DNA of 64,000 nt from Mixophyes australis (GCA_036250195.1 JAVHZZ010000006.1:79073369-79137368); one strand, 5' to 3'. Shown: positions 25,601 through 41,600, numbered from the stretch's first letter. Program-made: numbers and translations. The notes: generated from the sequence alone by a model not told the origin.

Positions 25601-26639
25601 TATCAATTTGCATTTGGAAAGTTTCAAAGTCTGTTTCTTCATCTTGGTTGGCAGAGACATTTATGCCTAAAATGTAAAAAAAATAGTTTACCTTGAAGTG
25701 GAACTAAACCCCCTGAAAAATGTTCAGCCATTGTAGAGAAAATCAATCATAAATTGCTCATAGTGCAGCACATTTCTGTGACAGTCTGTCACACATCTGT
25801 AGTCAATTAATGTAATGTAATTATTAATGTTATTTATGTTCAGAGCGTAGTTTGTGCAGTAAAATGAAATTTTATTTACACAATTACCAATTTTTGAAAT
25901 GATCCATTATAGCAAAGCTATGTTATAAATGATTTTACAGTATCAGAATGTTGCTCTTCGTCACGCAGAGGACACTTTTATACAAATTGATCTATTAAAT
26001 TGGCGTAACCTGCATTATTGTGACATAACATATTTACTTTGTGTATTAGGCCTCCTGTTGATACTATACAGTTGCTGTGGGAAGCCCATGCTTAGTGATA
26101 GCGTTATATGTGCCTTTACCATCTTGGGTTGCTACCTGCAGTTTCCACCTGAGCAGTTGGGTTTCTAGATTTCTTATTTTTCAGAATACTGCTCAGTTTT
26201 CAGTGATCTTGAGTGCAATCTAAGCCATATTGTGAAGAACCAGAAGCTAATATCTATAATATAAATGTCTAGTGGCGTGTGTTAGTCTGTCTGTGTGTGG
26301 AAAAAATAAAACCAAGCTGCAGCGCCACCTGCTGGGCGGAGTTATACACTGACCTACTAAATTCTTAGTGTGTGTGGGAAAAAAAAATTCAGAAAGGGCT
26401 GAAATTTGGTATACTAAGATGTTTTTAATTTGTTAATTTAATTTGTTAATTGTTAAAACTGGTTATAAAGATTTAAAAAATATATATATATATTTCTTGA
26501 AGGAGAAGTGACAGTGGGGAGTGGTTGGGGGTTGAGGCCTGGGCTATGGCCAAATGCATGACAAGAACCTTTTTAACACCTTAAGTAGCTTGATTTGACT
26601 AGAATGCACGAGTATCATGCACGGGTTAACTTGTTTGTG

Positions 26640-26684
<45 letters not shown>

Positions 26685-29600
26685 TCTCTGGAAAATCCCT
26701 ATAACTACAGTTGGTGCATCAGTTGTCTCCAATGATATTGGCTTATTTTGAGTAATCCTAATCTAATTAACTTCTAGAAATAAAAGTTAGCAGCTGGTTT
26801 GAGGAACTTTATTGAAAACCCTGAGGATAGCCTTGAGATACCAAGAGCTCCATCTATTATTGATCTGAAGCATAATAAACCTTAAACCTTTAGCGCTTGG
26901 GGCGAGAAGCAAAACTGCCACCCCCTAGACATGAATTGTAACCAAATAAAGCTACAATATTCATGAAGTGATAAACTGCGCCCCCCATCAGCATTGCGCA
27001 CTGGGCAGTCACCCCTCTCGCACAGCCTTAGTTACAGCCCTGCCAGAATCACTGACTGCCTCTCACACTACTATTACTGTTTGGTATGCACCAGGCAAAA
27101 GGCAAGCCTAGTAACACTACCCAAGTATTGCACAGCAAATGTCACTTGTCAAAGCTATGTTCAAGTGACAGTATCAGCAGTGTTTGTGTGTAAGGCCATT
27201 TTCAACAAAGTTTAACCAGTCATTCACGATTCACAGGTATTTAAAGTGTAATTGAAGATCATAGGAATCAGAGGCCTATCCAAGAGTCACCTAACAGCTT
27301 GCTCCTTTCTGACTTCGCAGTGATTTTCTTTCTTGTGTGTGTGTGTCAAGATGCTGAATAACTGCATTTTTACTATATGGATACCATGACAGGAGCAGGA
27401 TAGTAAATTTGTCATTTGGTACAGCAATTTCCGTTCATTAAAACAATTTTATTTTTCTGAAGAAATACAAACTCACATATACCATACTTGGCCATTCCGG
27501 GTAGGTGTTCCGCATCAAGCGTCGAATTACATAATTTTAAACCCATCTATAAATATTCCATATGTTTAGTCACCATTTTCACTTATGTGGTCTGGCACTT
27601 TTAGCGTTTGTTCACATTTGCGCATTTTTATAGATATAGGATAGAGAACACATGGTCCTTTATGAAAAGCTGCATATAGATCTGTTCACATGATTTAATA
27701 TACTCTTTCTCATAAGGAAGTTTAATTATTCCTAGATTATCAAACAAAAACCGCTTTTTACACAATTCAGGGCTGCGCAAACAACAATTACATTGCTGCA
27801 AAAGCACATTATGATGAGGCAAGAAAATGTCAAAACCAAATTATAAACGCTATATAAAAAAAGCATTTTCCCCATTGCCACCTGAAATGCTCACTGTCCA
27901 TTTTATGTCTTTCAAAGCCTAAAAGATTGATTGACTTGTTGGGTATTAAATTAAACCAGATCAAGACAATGCTAGAGTTGAACAAACACTATGACCCGTC
28001 AAACCTTCTCTAAGCCGCTGGCTGAGGACTTGTAATATAAAGATAATTGACTGTTTCATGGCAGGAAAGGCTATGCAAATATATAATTCCAGTTTGGAAT
28101 TTCTTCTGTCAGGAAAATAATGAAAAAAATTGAAGATAAGGGTGAGATCTATAAGAATCAGAAAAAATCATTCGATAAACCAGAAACTTTTTAGATAGAG
28201 CAAAAGATACATTTGGAGAAAAATAGGTAAAACATTTGAAGAAAAGAACACCTTGCCAATAGCATGGGGTGGATTTGCTATGCTTCAGGCTCGTGTGGAC
28301 GCCTGTGTCACAGGAAATATTCTCTGGGTAGTTGAAAGATTGAATTCAAGTCCTGAAAGCTAATGTCCCAGAATCAGAAATTGTATCTGAGAAAAAAATC
28401 AAACATTTCAGCAAGACAACGATTCAACACATATGTTAAAATCAACCATGAAGAACTTGCAGGAAAGCAAGATTATGGTTTTGAAATAGCCTCCATAATC
28501 CCCAGACTTGGAAGTTATTGAAAATTTGTAGAGAGATAGGGCTTGCAGGCATTGCATGTTTGATAAGAATATTTCTCAGCTAGAAGACTTATGCAAGAAA
28601 GAGTGAGGAGAAATTCTTAATGCAAGAATAGAAAGACTCTTAGCTACAAGAAACATTTGGAAGACCATCATCATCACCATTTATTTATATAGCGCCACTT
28701 ATTCCGCAGCGCTGTACAGAGAACTCACTCACATCAGTCCCTGCCCCATTGGAGATTACAGTCTAAATTACCTAACATACATACAGAGAGAGAGAGACTA
28801 GGGTCAATTTTGATAGCAGCCAATTAACCTACTAGTATGTTTTTTTGGAGTGTGGGAGAAACCCGGAGGAAACCCACGCAAACACGGGGAGAACATACAA
28901 ACCCCATACAGATAAGGCCATGGTCGGGAATTGAACTCATGACCCCAGTGCTGTGAGGCAGAAATGCTAACCACTTAGCCACCGTGCTGTGACTAAGTAC
29001 TGACTGACAGGGTGCTTAAACTTTTGCACATGCCACATTCAGCATTTTTTCCTCTATTGCCACTGCTGTTGCCATCCTGATATGGAGATATTGGATTGCA
29101 ACGGTAGCGGAGCTTGGTAAATAAGGTGATCCCCTATCTTTGTTGAAAACACACTTTTTCACCGGATTTAGGGCACTTCACTGATAAATAGACCCCTAGG
29201 ATTATAAAACCCAAAGAATAAGAAGGGTAGTGTGAATTCTTTGTAATATACTCTATGTGGCAGATTCAATTAAGTGCATGGTCTCGTTGCAGCCTCCTGT
29301 GCGCATTTCTCTATGAGGTGCGTGTAGATATAAGAAATGTTTAGTACCCTAGCATCTGCAGAATGTTATTGCACTAGGCTCCTATGCTTAACTGAATCTG
29401 CCCTAGGTGCAGAGCAAGAGAAGATGTTTGACAGTTTTGAAAATAGGGACATTCCTAGGGACAAAAATTCCCAGAGACAAGTCTTTACAACCTGGTACTG
29501 TCCCTGAAAATTATATATTTAAATAAAATCAATGTCAATTATGCATCAATAAATGTTTTGCATTATAAACTATGGGCACCTAAATATAAACTATTAAAAT

Positions 29601-32600
29601 AAGTATTGCAGCTAAAGGAAACTTAGTGAAACAAAATTGAATATACATGGTCAGCAATTCTAAATGTTCTTCTCGGCGATGCACGCATGACAGCCAGTTT
29701 AAAGTTGGATAGCAACTACATCATCCCAGGGGCGATGCTGCAAGGGTTATCTGCAAGAACCTATCTACCATAGGAGCAGGAGGTACAGCTCCTATGGGGT
29801 CCACAGCTGAGGCAGGCCCACCTTCCCTGTGAAAGCCCTATGTGAGATTTTTACTATTGCAGTATTGGGTGGTAGAAGGGGGGCCCATATACAACTTTGC
29901 TGTGTGGCCCAGTTATATATTAGGGTATTGACTCAGATTAACTCCATGGGCACATGCATCAGAAACACCTCTTGCACATACACAGTACATTTAATAGAAG
30001 ATAAATTTCCCATCCCGGGACATTCATCTGGGGATAAATGTATCAAGCTGAGAGTTTTCCGGCGGGTTTGAAAAGTGGAGATGTTGCCTATAGCAACCAA
30101 TCAGATTCTATCTATCATTTTGTAGAATGTAGTAAATAAATGATAGCTAGAATCTGATTGGTTTTTCAAACTTGCCGGAAAACTCTCAGCTTGATACATT
30201 TACTCCCTGGACTCAATTCACTGGGGTGGGATAAACCAAAATCCCATGCAATTTGAAATAGATAGCAATTTAGGGCCTCGTTTAGCATTAGATGCAAATC
30301 CAAATAAAGAAGGCAAATTTGCATGTGGACAAACCATGTTACAATGTAAGGGGTGCAAATGCAATTTTTTAATGCTGGGACAATACTTTCTGTTTTTGCA
30401 TGTAGCATACAAATAATAGGTAGCTTTATATTAGCACTGTGATTTAGCTTTGAACAAGGACATGTACCCCTCCCAGCTCTGTCTGCACATTTTAAATTTG
30501 TTCCCACTCCCATCTGCAGTGCAAAATTGTGCCTTCTAGTTGGATTTATTCCTAACTCTAAATAAGACCCTTATTTAGAGTTGGACCCTCTGGACATATG
30601 CTGAAAAAGATGTACTCCAAAAAAAAAAAAAGAAGCATACTTACATGTGTATGTTTAGTCAGTCATATCATCATCATCACCATTTATTTATATAGCGCCA
30701 CTGATTCCGCAGCGCTGTACAGAGAACTCACTCACATCAGTCCCTACCCCATTGGAGCTTACAGTCTAAATTCCCTAACATACACACACACACACACACA
30801 CAGACTAGGGTCAATTTTGATAGCAACCAATTAACCTACTAGTATGTTTTTGGAGTGTGGGAGGAAACCGAAGCACCCGGAGGAAACCCACGCAAACACG
30901 GGGATAACATACAAACTCCACACAGATAAGGCCATATTCGGGAATTGAACTCATGACCCCAGCATTGTGAGGCAGAAGTGCTAACCACCAGTCATATCAA
31001 GATATTTCTAACTCAAACACAGTAGTATTTGTGTCAGGTGTACAAGTGTATATACTTATGACCCATGATATAGAGATGTGGCTTGGCAGTGTTAGTAGTC
31101 ACATTACCCTATTTGTACACAATATAATAATGTATAAAGTGTTATATTCATGTGAGAGAATAGTGTCTGGACTGTTATTAATAATGCGAAAGTCGCATTC
31201 ACATATAGGGGCATATTCAATTCCGATCCGCGGTAACGCGGAAAATGCGCACTACTCGCAATAACGCAGATTTTCGTTTCGAACGAAAATGCACGTTATT
31301 GCGGTACCGCGGATTACGTTTGCGGCCGATCCGGCGCGATCCCACGAATCGGGATCGGAATTGAATATGCCCCTCTAAGTGTAAATTAATACAAATACCT
31401 TCACATTTGTTGTTTACCCCTTTAAAAATCCAATGGGAATCTTCTTTCCTGCAGTAGTCCAAATGGAAATGACAAGTAATGCAAACAGAGGGCCGTGACT
31501 TGATATAATATTGCCACGACACTAATAAACTATTATCAGCAGGAAAGGTCAATGCAAACAGCCAATCCCAAGTGATAGTGCTGCTGATGGTCACCATTGT
31601 TTATCTTTGCATCAGCCCTCACAATACCTGCAAGAGCACTGGCGGATCCAGACGGGGGCAAATGGGGCAGCAAATTATTTAATTCTCTCACATGTTGTTC
31701 CTAGGAACAGACGTGGGTATTTAAACTGTCAGGTGCACAGGAAATGTTCATAGGACACCCAGGACTCAAGACAAAAAGGGGTGGAGTTTTACATAACTGA
31801 GATTGGCTTAGCTAACAACACAATTATAGCAATGCAGAAAACATGCTAGTTCTACACATGGTTCCCAAGAAAGATGCACCATTGGGTACATTATTAAACT
31901 ACAATTTATATTACTTTTAAACTAGTCTTTTTTTTCTTGCATAATTTTCTGTACTGCAGGTTTTTAGAATGTTACTCTATATACTTTATTGCATGTTACA
32001 TTACTTGTTTACAATCAGTTTGCATTCTCATACAATTATTTCTTGTTGTTTCAGAGTATGAACATAACATACATAATTAGTCAGCAGTAAACGCATCATC
32101 ATAGTCAGTGGTACAAAGACTTTATTCTTTTTTTGGTAACAGTTATCAGATAAACTGCGTTTAATCCCTTTTGTGACATGCTATGCTAGCCTGTCATTAC
32201 CAACAGCCCTCACAAATTACTCCCTGGAGCGTTAGCTCATCACTGGCTCTGTGGCACTTTCCTGCACCTACTTTGCCCAATCCGGTAAATCTGCAAATTT
32301 CATCCTTAAACAATTGGCACTAATTGAGCCTGTTAATCTGATTGCCGCTATTTCCATCTGGCTGGCTGTTCCAGCACTTGCGACCCTCACCCTCATTTAA
32401 TCTTGGCTGTTAGCCTTCATTTGGCATAAGCAGCTTTGTACAAGCTCAGCAGACCTGAGAATGCATTTAATGGCCCCTCCTGAGCTGAAAAGGACATTGT
32501 TTCCTTGTAGACATCGGTTGTCTTTTTACACGACCAGCACAAGAGTATGTGAAACAACATCAATAAATAGTTGTAATATCAACAATGATCTGAATTGTCA

Positions 32601-35600
32601 ACAGTATGTCGTTGAAAACAGTAAATCCTTAATTCCTGGTTAAGCACATGCTGATCTTAGGAAATATACTATAGGAATAGGATTTTTTTCTAATATTACT
32701 CCAATTCTTCCACAAAATGTATGAAATAAAAGATATTTTGGTATTTATATGTATATGTATAATTTGGTTTGCAGTGGAATAAAACAGAAAAAGTTTATAG
32801 CTTATTCCACAGAAAAAATCCTTAAATGGACTGGACACCATTATTGGCTTTTAGAAGTAGTTACAAATTATTAGGTTTCAAGCAGGTGTCGAAGTCAGCT
32901 TATCGAATAAAGTCATTTCAATTAAAGTCTAGCAAACTTGGTTGTCTTTGTCTGAAAAGATGCGTACGGTACGCATCGACGTACCAGGGCACGCTACAGC
33001 GTGAAAGGGCGTACGCATCCACTACACGTGGCAGCAACAGTAATTGGTCTTTTACCATACATTCGCACAAACACGCATACTTATAAAATAGTACACATTA
33101 ATGGTAGTTGCAACACATAGTCAGTTATGTCGAAATATAGTAGTATTTATATGTTATATCAGAGTTACATGCATATTAGTGAAATACACGGAACGGGTTG
33201 AGGGAATAACATCATGAGTGGTATCATAATGAACCTTGTTACATATCCTACTGTTTGGTTCACTCTGCGAGGGAATCGCAGAGTGCATACACAAGTTATG
33301 AATGATAGGGAATTATGAACTACTTAAGACTAAGGAATCTTGGCGGGAAGAGCAGAGCATACCCCCTGCAGAGATGACCCCCTCCTTTGGATTCCTTAGG
33401 ATGAACCAGCCAATGATTGACAACCCCTTGGACATTCCTGAGACCTGGACCAATAGATGCAAGCTATACCATCTTCATTGTATTACTGTATTTGATTGTG
33501 TATATAAGCAGCAGCTTGTGATCCAGTGTGCAGACATCTTGTCCCCAGACTTCAGGATTGAATGACTGCACTGGATCCAGAGCGCCTGCGATAAGTAACG
33601 GCTGTATTTACTATTACTTCGCTTGAGAATATTATTCTACTTATTGCGAATAAATCTTTGTGCTTTGGAAACACAAATCGAGGTTCGACAATCGTTATTG
33701 GTTAGCGACAATACGCACTTAACACAGGTGATTCTCCTTCACTTTGGAACTGAACTCACTTGTGGTGAGTAGCTGGTGGTGACAATGAAAAAAAATCACT
33801 CATAAAACAAGCTTGAATACAGAAAAGGACTCTTGTTTCGTGTCACTGTGTGTACTGCAATGAGCATGGAGAAAATGAAAGAAAGCCAAAGAACTGTCTG
33901 AGCAAGCCAGACAGAAGATGAGCCAACAATGGACATTCTCAAGCTACAAATCAATCTCCAGAGACCTTGATGTTTCCATTTCCACCATATGTAATGTTAC
34001 TAGGAAGTATATGAGGCCCATGGCACTGTAGCCAATCTCCCTGGAAATTGATGCAAGAAATAATTTGGTTGGTGCTGACGATTGCAGCACAGGATTGTTC
34101 AAATGGTGGAGAAAGCACCTTCAACAGCTACCAAACATATTCAGCTGACAACAAGGTATGACAGTTTCGACTCACAACATCTGTTGCCAACTCAATAAAA
34201 GGGTGTTATATGGTAGGAGGCCCAGGAGAGGGGCCTCACCGTTGAGAGAAAGACATCTGGTGGTACATTTACTAAACTGTGGGTTGAAAAAGTGGAGATC
34301 TAGCTGTCATTTTGTAGAATGGACTAAATAAAACACTAGAATCTTATTGGTTGCTATAGGCAACATCTCTTTTTCAAACCCGCAGTTTAGAAAATATACC
34401 CTTTGGAGTTTGCCAACACACACCTGGACAAGTCAAATTCCTTCTGTGAGAATGTCCTGTGGACAGATGGGACCAAGTTAGAGGTTTTTGGTAAAGAACA
34501 GCAAAATGAAGCATTCAAGGGAAAGAACACCATCAAACATTAAGAAGGATAATTGATATTTGGGGCTGCTGTCCTGCGTCTGGTATTGGGTCATCATGAA
34601 AGCTGGAGATTATCAGGCCATTTTGGGTTGCAATGTTGAGCCCAGTGTCAGAAAGCTGGGTCTCCATAAAAGTTAATGGGCTATTCAGCAGGAAAATGAT
34701 TCCAAACAACTTAAAAAATAAATATAAAGAACAGTTTCACCCAGCAATTGTTCAAGACAAGATGCTGGACAGTTCTGAAGTGGCCAGCAATGAGTTCAGA
34801 TCTAAATCCCATAGAACACCTGCAGAGAGCTCTGAAAACAGCAATTGGGAGAAGGCACTCTTCAAATCGGAGATAGATGCAGCAGTTTGCACAAGAACAG
34901 GGGACCAAACTGCCAGTGAGAGGTGCAGGAAGCTCATCAATGGCTATAGGAAGCAGCTGATTACAGTTAATATGACCAATGGCTGTGCTACAAAATATTA
35001 AGTCTAGGGTGTGAATAATTTTGTCAATGCCATTTTTTTCATTTTCTGGTTTAAAGGGATATACAACATTAAGTCAGAATGAAAAACAATGGTTCTGTAA
35101 TACTATCAGAAAGAATTGTGGAGACCAAACACTATTGTTATTTTCAGCTTATGTTTAGAAGAAATTGTGAGTTATTTGATAAAAGTGCAAGGGTGCCAAT
35201 ATTTTTATCCATGACTATGCTTCAGAAATGTGATTTTTCAAAACCTCTGGAATTACTGATCACCTCAGGAAAAGAAAATTACAGATAAGCATGCTAGTCA
35301 TATACTGTTGTACACTATATAAGAAGGCTATAATATACATATAATTTCTATACATTGCTTTATTCTCCTTCCTTCTCAGTTTTCACTAAAGTCTTTAATA
35401 TCATCTAGGCATAATTGTTTATTGGTAAAATGCACCAGATTTGGGAAAGCCTCAAAGCCAAATCCTGCAAAGAGAATGTATAGGTACATTATACTCTCAT
35501 GCATCTAGCATTTCAAAAGTCTAAATAGGAATGCTTAGAGTTTGCAACAATCTTTTTCTTACATTCATAGACCCACATTGGCAGACTCTGGACACAGCGT

Positions 35601-38600
35601 CCACTAAAACACAAGCTACTGTACACAGCTACAAACAGCACAAAAATACTAATACACTAAATGTACAGAAGAGATGTTAATACACAATCAACATCTAAAC
35701 ACGTTTATGAGTCAATGGGAGACTTTATTACACTGAATCAGTTGTTCAACCACTAGGCTGAACAAACTAAATGCAATGTTTGTATTTCCACCTATAGCTC
35801 CAGGTAGAATGATCATCCTACACATGTAGCAGTAATGGTCATCATTTAGTCTGCTGTTCTTTTGTCATATTTTGGTCTTGTAAAATGATCATTTTGGAGC
35901 CCCACAATCCAAAATTGTTTTGTGTGTGGACAGCTTTATCATGCATCATTGATCAAATCTATAAACAAAATAACAGTCAGTTGCCAATGAGTTAGTCCTG
36001 TGAGGATGGTAAATTGCCTGAATCAACCAGCCATTTTACCAGGTGTAAGCTCGCTATCACTACACATAATCAAAATCCAATTATATTGAATCAGATTTGA
36101 TTCACTATTAAGGAAAACCAGATGAAATGATGAACGCCATCAGTGGGCACATAAGGTCAACACTTGACCAGGAAATATAAATAAATGCAGTTGGCACAAA
36201 AAGATCATTGTCATTCTATTGCCAAGTCCCTAAACAACCATATTTGTTAATTTTGTCCCTCTACATGCTTCTTAATTGCCCACTGCAAATGGATGAATGG
36301 TGAAATCTACCATGGATTCTGGCAATGTACAGTACAAGAGAAGTGTCTAGTATGTGCATAAGAAAACCTGTCAGCACTATAAGTAAAAGCACTACAACAT
36401 AGCAGAACAGCACTTCACTTAATGATAAGAGCTGAGTGCACAGTCTATCTGCAGCTCTGTTAACAAGCAGCATTTCATAAGATTATATGTTTAGTCTATC
36501 TGTGTTAATGTCGGTGTCAATCTATGTTTGTGTCACCCTGTCTGCCTGAATTTATATGTTTCAGTGTGTGTATTTTCTTTAATGTGTGTTTTATTCTCTA
36601 TTGTGAAATATACTGATATGAGAAGTGACCTTGACTTGTTTATCTGGTCATAGAATTCCTCTGTGACTCCTAATATTCTTTTATTTCACAGTAGTGGGTG
36701 TATTATCTTATATAGAATGCTACAAGCAGCCCAAAAATAGCAGTTGTTGTGGCTGCCCCATGTAATGTTCTTATTGTGAAGACATAGAGGAATATTTTCA
36801 TTCTTTGCAGAACCCAGTCCTCATAGCACTCAGGAGGTGGGGTACTGCAGTGCCACATAAGGTAAGCAGCACCACTAACTAAAAGGTATACACTAATGGT
36901 TCCCATTCAGAGTGTGATCATGCCCGGGCTCTTCCTATACACTTGTCCAGTGATGATACTGAGATCTCTGCACCGCACATTATAGTACACTGTTGGTATC
37001 AGCAGGGAACCCTAATTACCTCATCACCAGAATTTACTTTCAGGACCGGGAGGCTCTGGGCTTTACAAAACAATGCTATCTGAGCTTATGTATAATAAAT
37101 AAACAGTTACAAACTGAAATATAGTAATGTTATATATAAACTTTGTTTTATTGACAAAACTTCTAATAAAATACACTTCTTTAGTATTCTTATAAAAATT
37201 ATAATTCAAAGAATAAAATTAGGTGTTTATTTAATGTTTGTATACATGTTGTTATTCCCCATCTAATGCCCATAATTAAACAATACATTTACTCAACTAT
37301 GCTACCAAATTAAATAAATATATGTCCCAAAAAGTAAAAATTTATTTTCTAGTAGAGTAAAAGATAAAACAAGGTGTCTGTATGAATGCTTTCAATAGAG
37401 ACGAGTTTGACACCACTGTTTTGCTGCACCAGTGTGACAGGAGCCTAATATCACTACTCTGTTTACTAAAGGACTCTGCCCCTTTTACTATATAACTCTC
37501 AGTCTGTAGCCTATCACTTCCCAATATTCCCCTCCTCACATCATGTCACAAGCAATTCTGTCCTCACTATCATAATCACACGAGTGGACAGGTAAATGCC
37601 TCACATAAGATAAATACATTCATCTGCTGAATTAATCTGTGTTACTCTGAACATGATGTCTGATGATCGTAAATGCTATTTGTATTTTATTCAACCACTT
37701 CAACACTGAAGACACCAGCAAATTGATGAGCAAGAGTTAAAACATAAATTCAATAAAATGATTTGTGGTGCTGAAATTGCCCAAATGGCACTGCCCTAAA
37801 TCTGTACTTTCTTTCTGTGCACAAATTGCTGTACAACTTTTTTTTTAATAAATTCAGTATATTACTGTATGTTGCTTGTTGTGTACATCTGGGGTGTTTC
37901 ACTTTTTTGTTTGGGATCCAAATTACGGTATCACTATGAATCAAATTACTGTCCTGCCTTTAATTCTTTTTTTTTTAATAAATGTTTTTATTGGGTTTTG
38001 CAAAAATAAAGAAAACAGATATGGAAAATGAGGGGGATACAGAAATAAAAAAGGGTGCGGTATAAAGGGATGAAATGTAAATGACAGTATATATAATCAG
38101 AACAATAGAAATATGCAGTTAACAGCAGGCATAGTAACAAAATAAAGACGTGGGAGGGGTAAAGACAAAAAGACGTCAAAGGGAAAGGGGGAAAGAGTAG
38201 AGTAAAGAGAGAGGGAAAGGGAGAGGGAGAAGTCACTGCTCAAAGAGGAGTAAGAGAAAAAGGAAATATAAGACCAATAGAGGAGAGGTCCTGTAGTTCT
38301 CAGTCCAAGGACTCCAAACACAGGCAAATGTATCTGGGGTGTGATAAAGGATGCTTGAGATAAATTCCATTTGATAAACTTGCCATACTCTGTTAAAAAT
38401 AAATGGAATTGAAGGTGGCTCTGGGTTTTTCAGGAAGAGAGCAAGTTGGCATTTTGTGGCGCTAAGAATATATATAATAAGCTTCTGTGTATATTTAGAG
38501 ACATCAGGAATATGGCAGGGCAACAAAGAATAGGAAAGAGAATTGGGGATGGTGACTTCCGTGATATTGGTGAGCAATCGATGATTAGACTTCCAGAGAG

Positions 38601-41600
38601 GAATCAATTTCGGGCAATGCCACCAAATGTGAAACGGTACCATCATGACCACAAAGAAGGTTCAGCCTTTAATTGATAATGAACTTTCTTTTAATGACTA
38701 ATTTAGAAATATAGACAGACGCAAGCTAAACACCTCTATCGGTATTAATCGGTGTTGCCACTTAGGTGCCACTGATCTCAAAAAACTTACGCAACTGACA
38801 TGTAAGACTAGAAGTTGCACCTAATTATTTCAAACATAACTCTAAACTCTCATGGTTAAAGTTAATCTCTGTGATTTTGCTGTTCTGTACTTGTATGCCT
38901 CTGATCTGTTTCTTGAAAGAGGCTAAACGTGTTAGGTACGTACAACTTGGTTCAATGTTACACGACGCACAAAATTTCAACGCACAAACTTTGCACCCAA
39001 CTGAAAATCAGGCCCAGTGTGGTTAAAATAAAAATTGCAATAGTATATAGTGCTATATATTATAGTTTATGCCTTTTTATAGTGTACCATATTATAATTG
39101 GTTATAGATGGCAAGAAAGCACAGGGAAGTCGGAGCATGGGAATTCTGTCAGCTACTGCAAGCATAATGTCTTACAGCCTAGACCCAAAAGCTATGGAGA
39201 TTGACCAGTGGAAGCATTTAGAGATTTTATCCACTAGAAAGGAGGAGGGATAGGGAAAATACAAATCAATAAACAGATAATCTAGTTAAGAACCCCTCAT
39301 TTAATAACCACTTAAAAATCGTCATTGCAAATAACTATTAGCTGCATCAAGGTTTGTCATATCAGTCATTTAAAATAGAAAACATGAAATTTACATACTA
39401 CACACCTGCATTGCAGTTAGTTTTAGTGCTTGCTGTATGTTTGCATACCCAGTAGCAATTGCATGCACGCTATCAGTCTTAACTGTAATGCAGATAGGTA
39501 GTATGTGTATTTATTTGTGTCTGGTTCATTTGGTTACCCTAGATAAATTTGACTTTTAAACAGTCAAGATCTTTTCAACTATGCTGGTCAGTACTGGGAA
39601 CTAAGCCAGCTTGGTGGTTGCTACTAGTGGCCTATGACAGGGTATCAGATGGGACAAATGAGAGTTGTGTTACTTGTTGCAAAGGCTTGGAGAATCATCT
39701 TACACATTATCCTGGAACACTTGCTGAAAGGATCACTGTCCAGTTCAGAAGGGCTCATTTACAAACATTGCATTTAGATGCGGAATTTACGCTGAACCAC
39801 AGTAAACATTCAGCACTTAGCTTGCATCTGTATAGTGCAAGTTAGATAATAAAAGCAAGTGTCTGATTGGTTGATCTGGTAAAGTGCACATTTTACACCT
39901 AAGTGCAGTGTTAAAAATAAACCCTATAATACACTACATGGCGAGAAGCATGTGGACATCCAAAGATCACAACCATATGGACTTGTGGAACACTACATTC
40001 CATTAATATGGATTTGGACCCCCCTATAACAGGTTCCATTCTTTGAAACATGGCTGCAGGGATTTGCATCCATTCAGCAACAAGGCCATTAGTGAGGTTG
40101 TGTAATGATGTTGGGCAATAAGGCTTGGCTTGCAGTTGGCATTCCAATTCATCCTAGATTTGGTTTATGGGGTTCAGGTTAAGGCTCTGTGCAGGCCAGT
40201 CAAGTTCTTCCACACCAAACTCGGGAAGAGGGGGGATTGTCGAGCTGAAAAGCCCTTTCCCAATCTGTTGCCACAAAGTTGGAAGCACACAATTCTCTAG
40301 AATGTAAGTGAATCCTTTAGCATTAAGATTCTCTTCACTGGAACTAAGTGGCTCAGGCCCAACCATAAAAAACAGCCCCAGACCATTATTCCTCCTCCAT
40401 CGCACCTTACAGTTGTCAGTAGAGATGAGCGGGCTCGGATATCTGAAATCCGAGCAAACCAGAACGTTGCCGATCCGAGCCGGATCCGAGACAGATCCGG
40501 ATATTCCCGCCAATTGCAAAACTGAAACCGAGGCTCTGAGTCATAATCCCGCTGTCGAATCTCGCGATACTCGTATTCTATAAATTCCCCGCTAGCCGCC
40601 GCCATCTTCACTCGGGCATTGATCAGGGTAGAGGGAGGTTGTGTTAGGTGATCCTCTGTCCTGCTATATCTCGTGCTGTGCTGTGCTTTATTTTTCAAAA
40701 TAAATCCAAAACCTTAAATCCGAACCAAAACCTTTCGTCAGGTGTTTTGCGAAACAAATCCGAACCCAAAACCTCAAGCAAATCCGAATCCAAAACACAA
40801 AACACGAGACACCAAAAGTGGCCGGTGCACATCCCTAGTTGTCAGTACTCATTCAGGTAGGAAGCATTCTCATGGCATCCACCAAATCCAGATATGTCCG
40901 TCAGACTGTCAGCCGGAAAAGCTTGATTTGTCACTCCAGGGTACACTTTTCCACTGTTTTCCACAGTCCAATTGCGGTGTGCTTTACAGCACTACAGTCA
41001 ATGTATGGCATAGCGCATAGTCATCTGAGGCTTGTGTGTAGCTGCTCAGCTATGGAAACCAAATTCATGAAGCTGCCGACGAACAATTCTAGTGCTGACA
41101 GAGGCAGTTGGAATTCAGTAATGAGTGATGATTTTTACACTTTTTGCGCTTCAGCAAAGCTTTTATGCATTGTTGAGTTTCTGCCTTCAAATGCTTTTAA
41201 ACACAAATTGCTTGTGAATCATATCAATGGCTTAGGCACACAAAACTTAAGAGATGTTTTGTTGAAAGATTATTATTGCTTATTTTTTTCATTTTTAATG
41301 AACAATTTGATCAGAGGTGCATTGGAGTTTGCTAATACATTAAAGTTGGCTTTACTTAATTTCAACCAGTATCATTACATATTATTTTCACATTACATAC
41401 TTCCTATTTATTTAGTAATGGTGTAAAAAGTCAATCAGGTTCAACTTTTCATAAATCTAATTGTGTTAACCCACAGAAACGCAAAACAAAAGTCCCACTG
41501 CGACGGTTGACTATTTAACCTCACAGGGGAAACAATTCTTTCCTGACCCCAAGACCTTCCCTTGACCCCCAAAAATGTTAATCTGCTAAATTTGCTGGAT

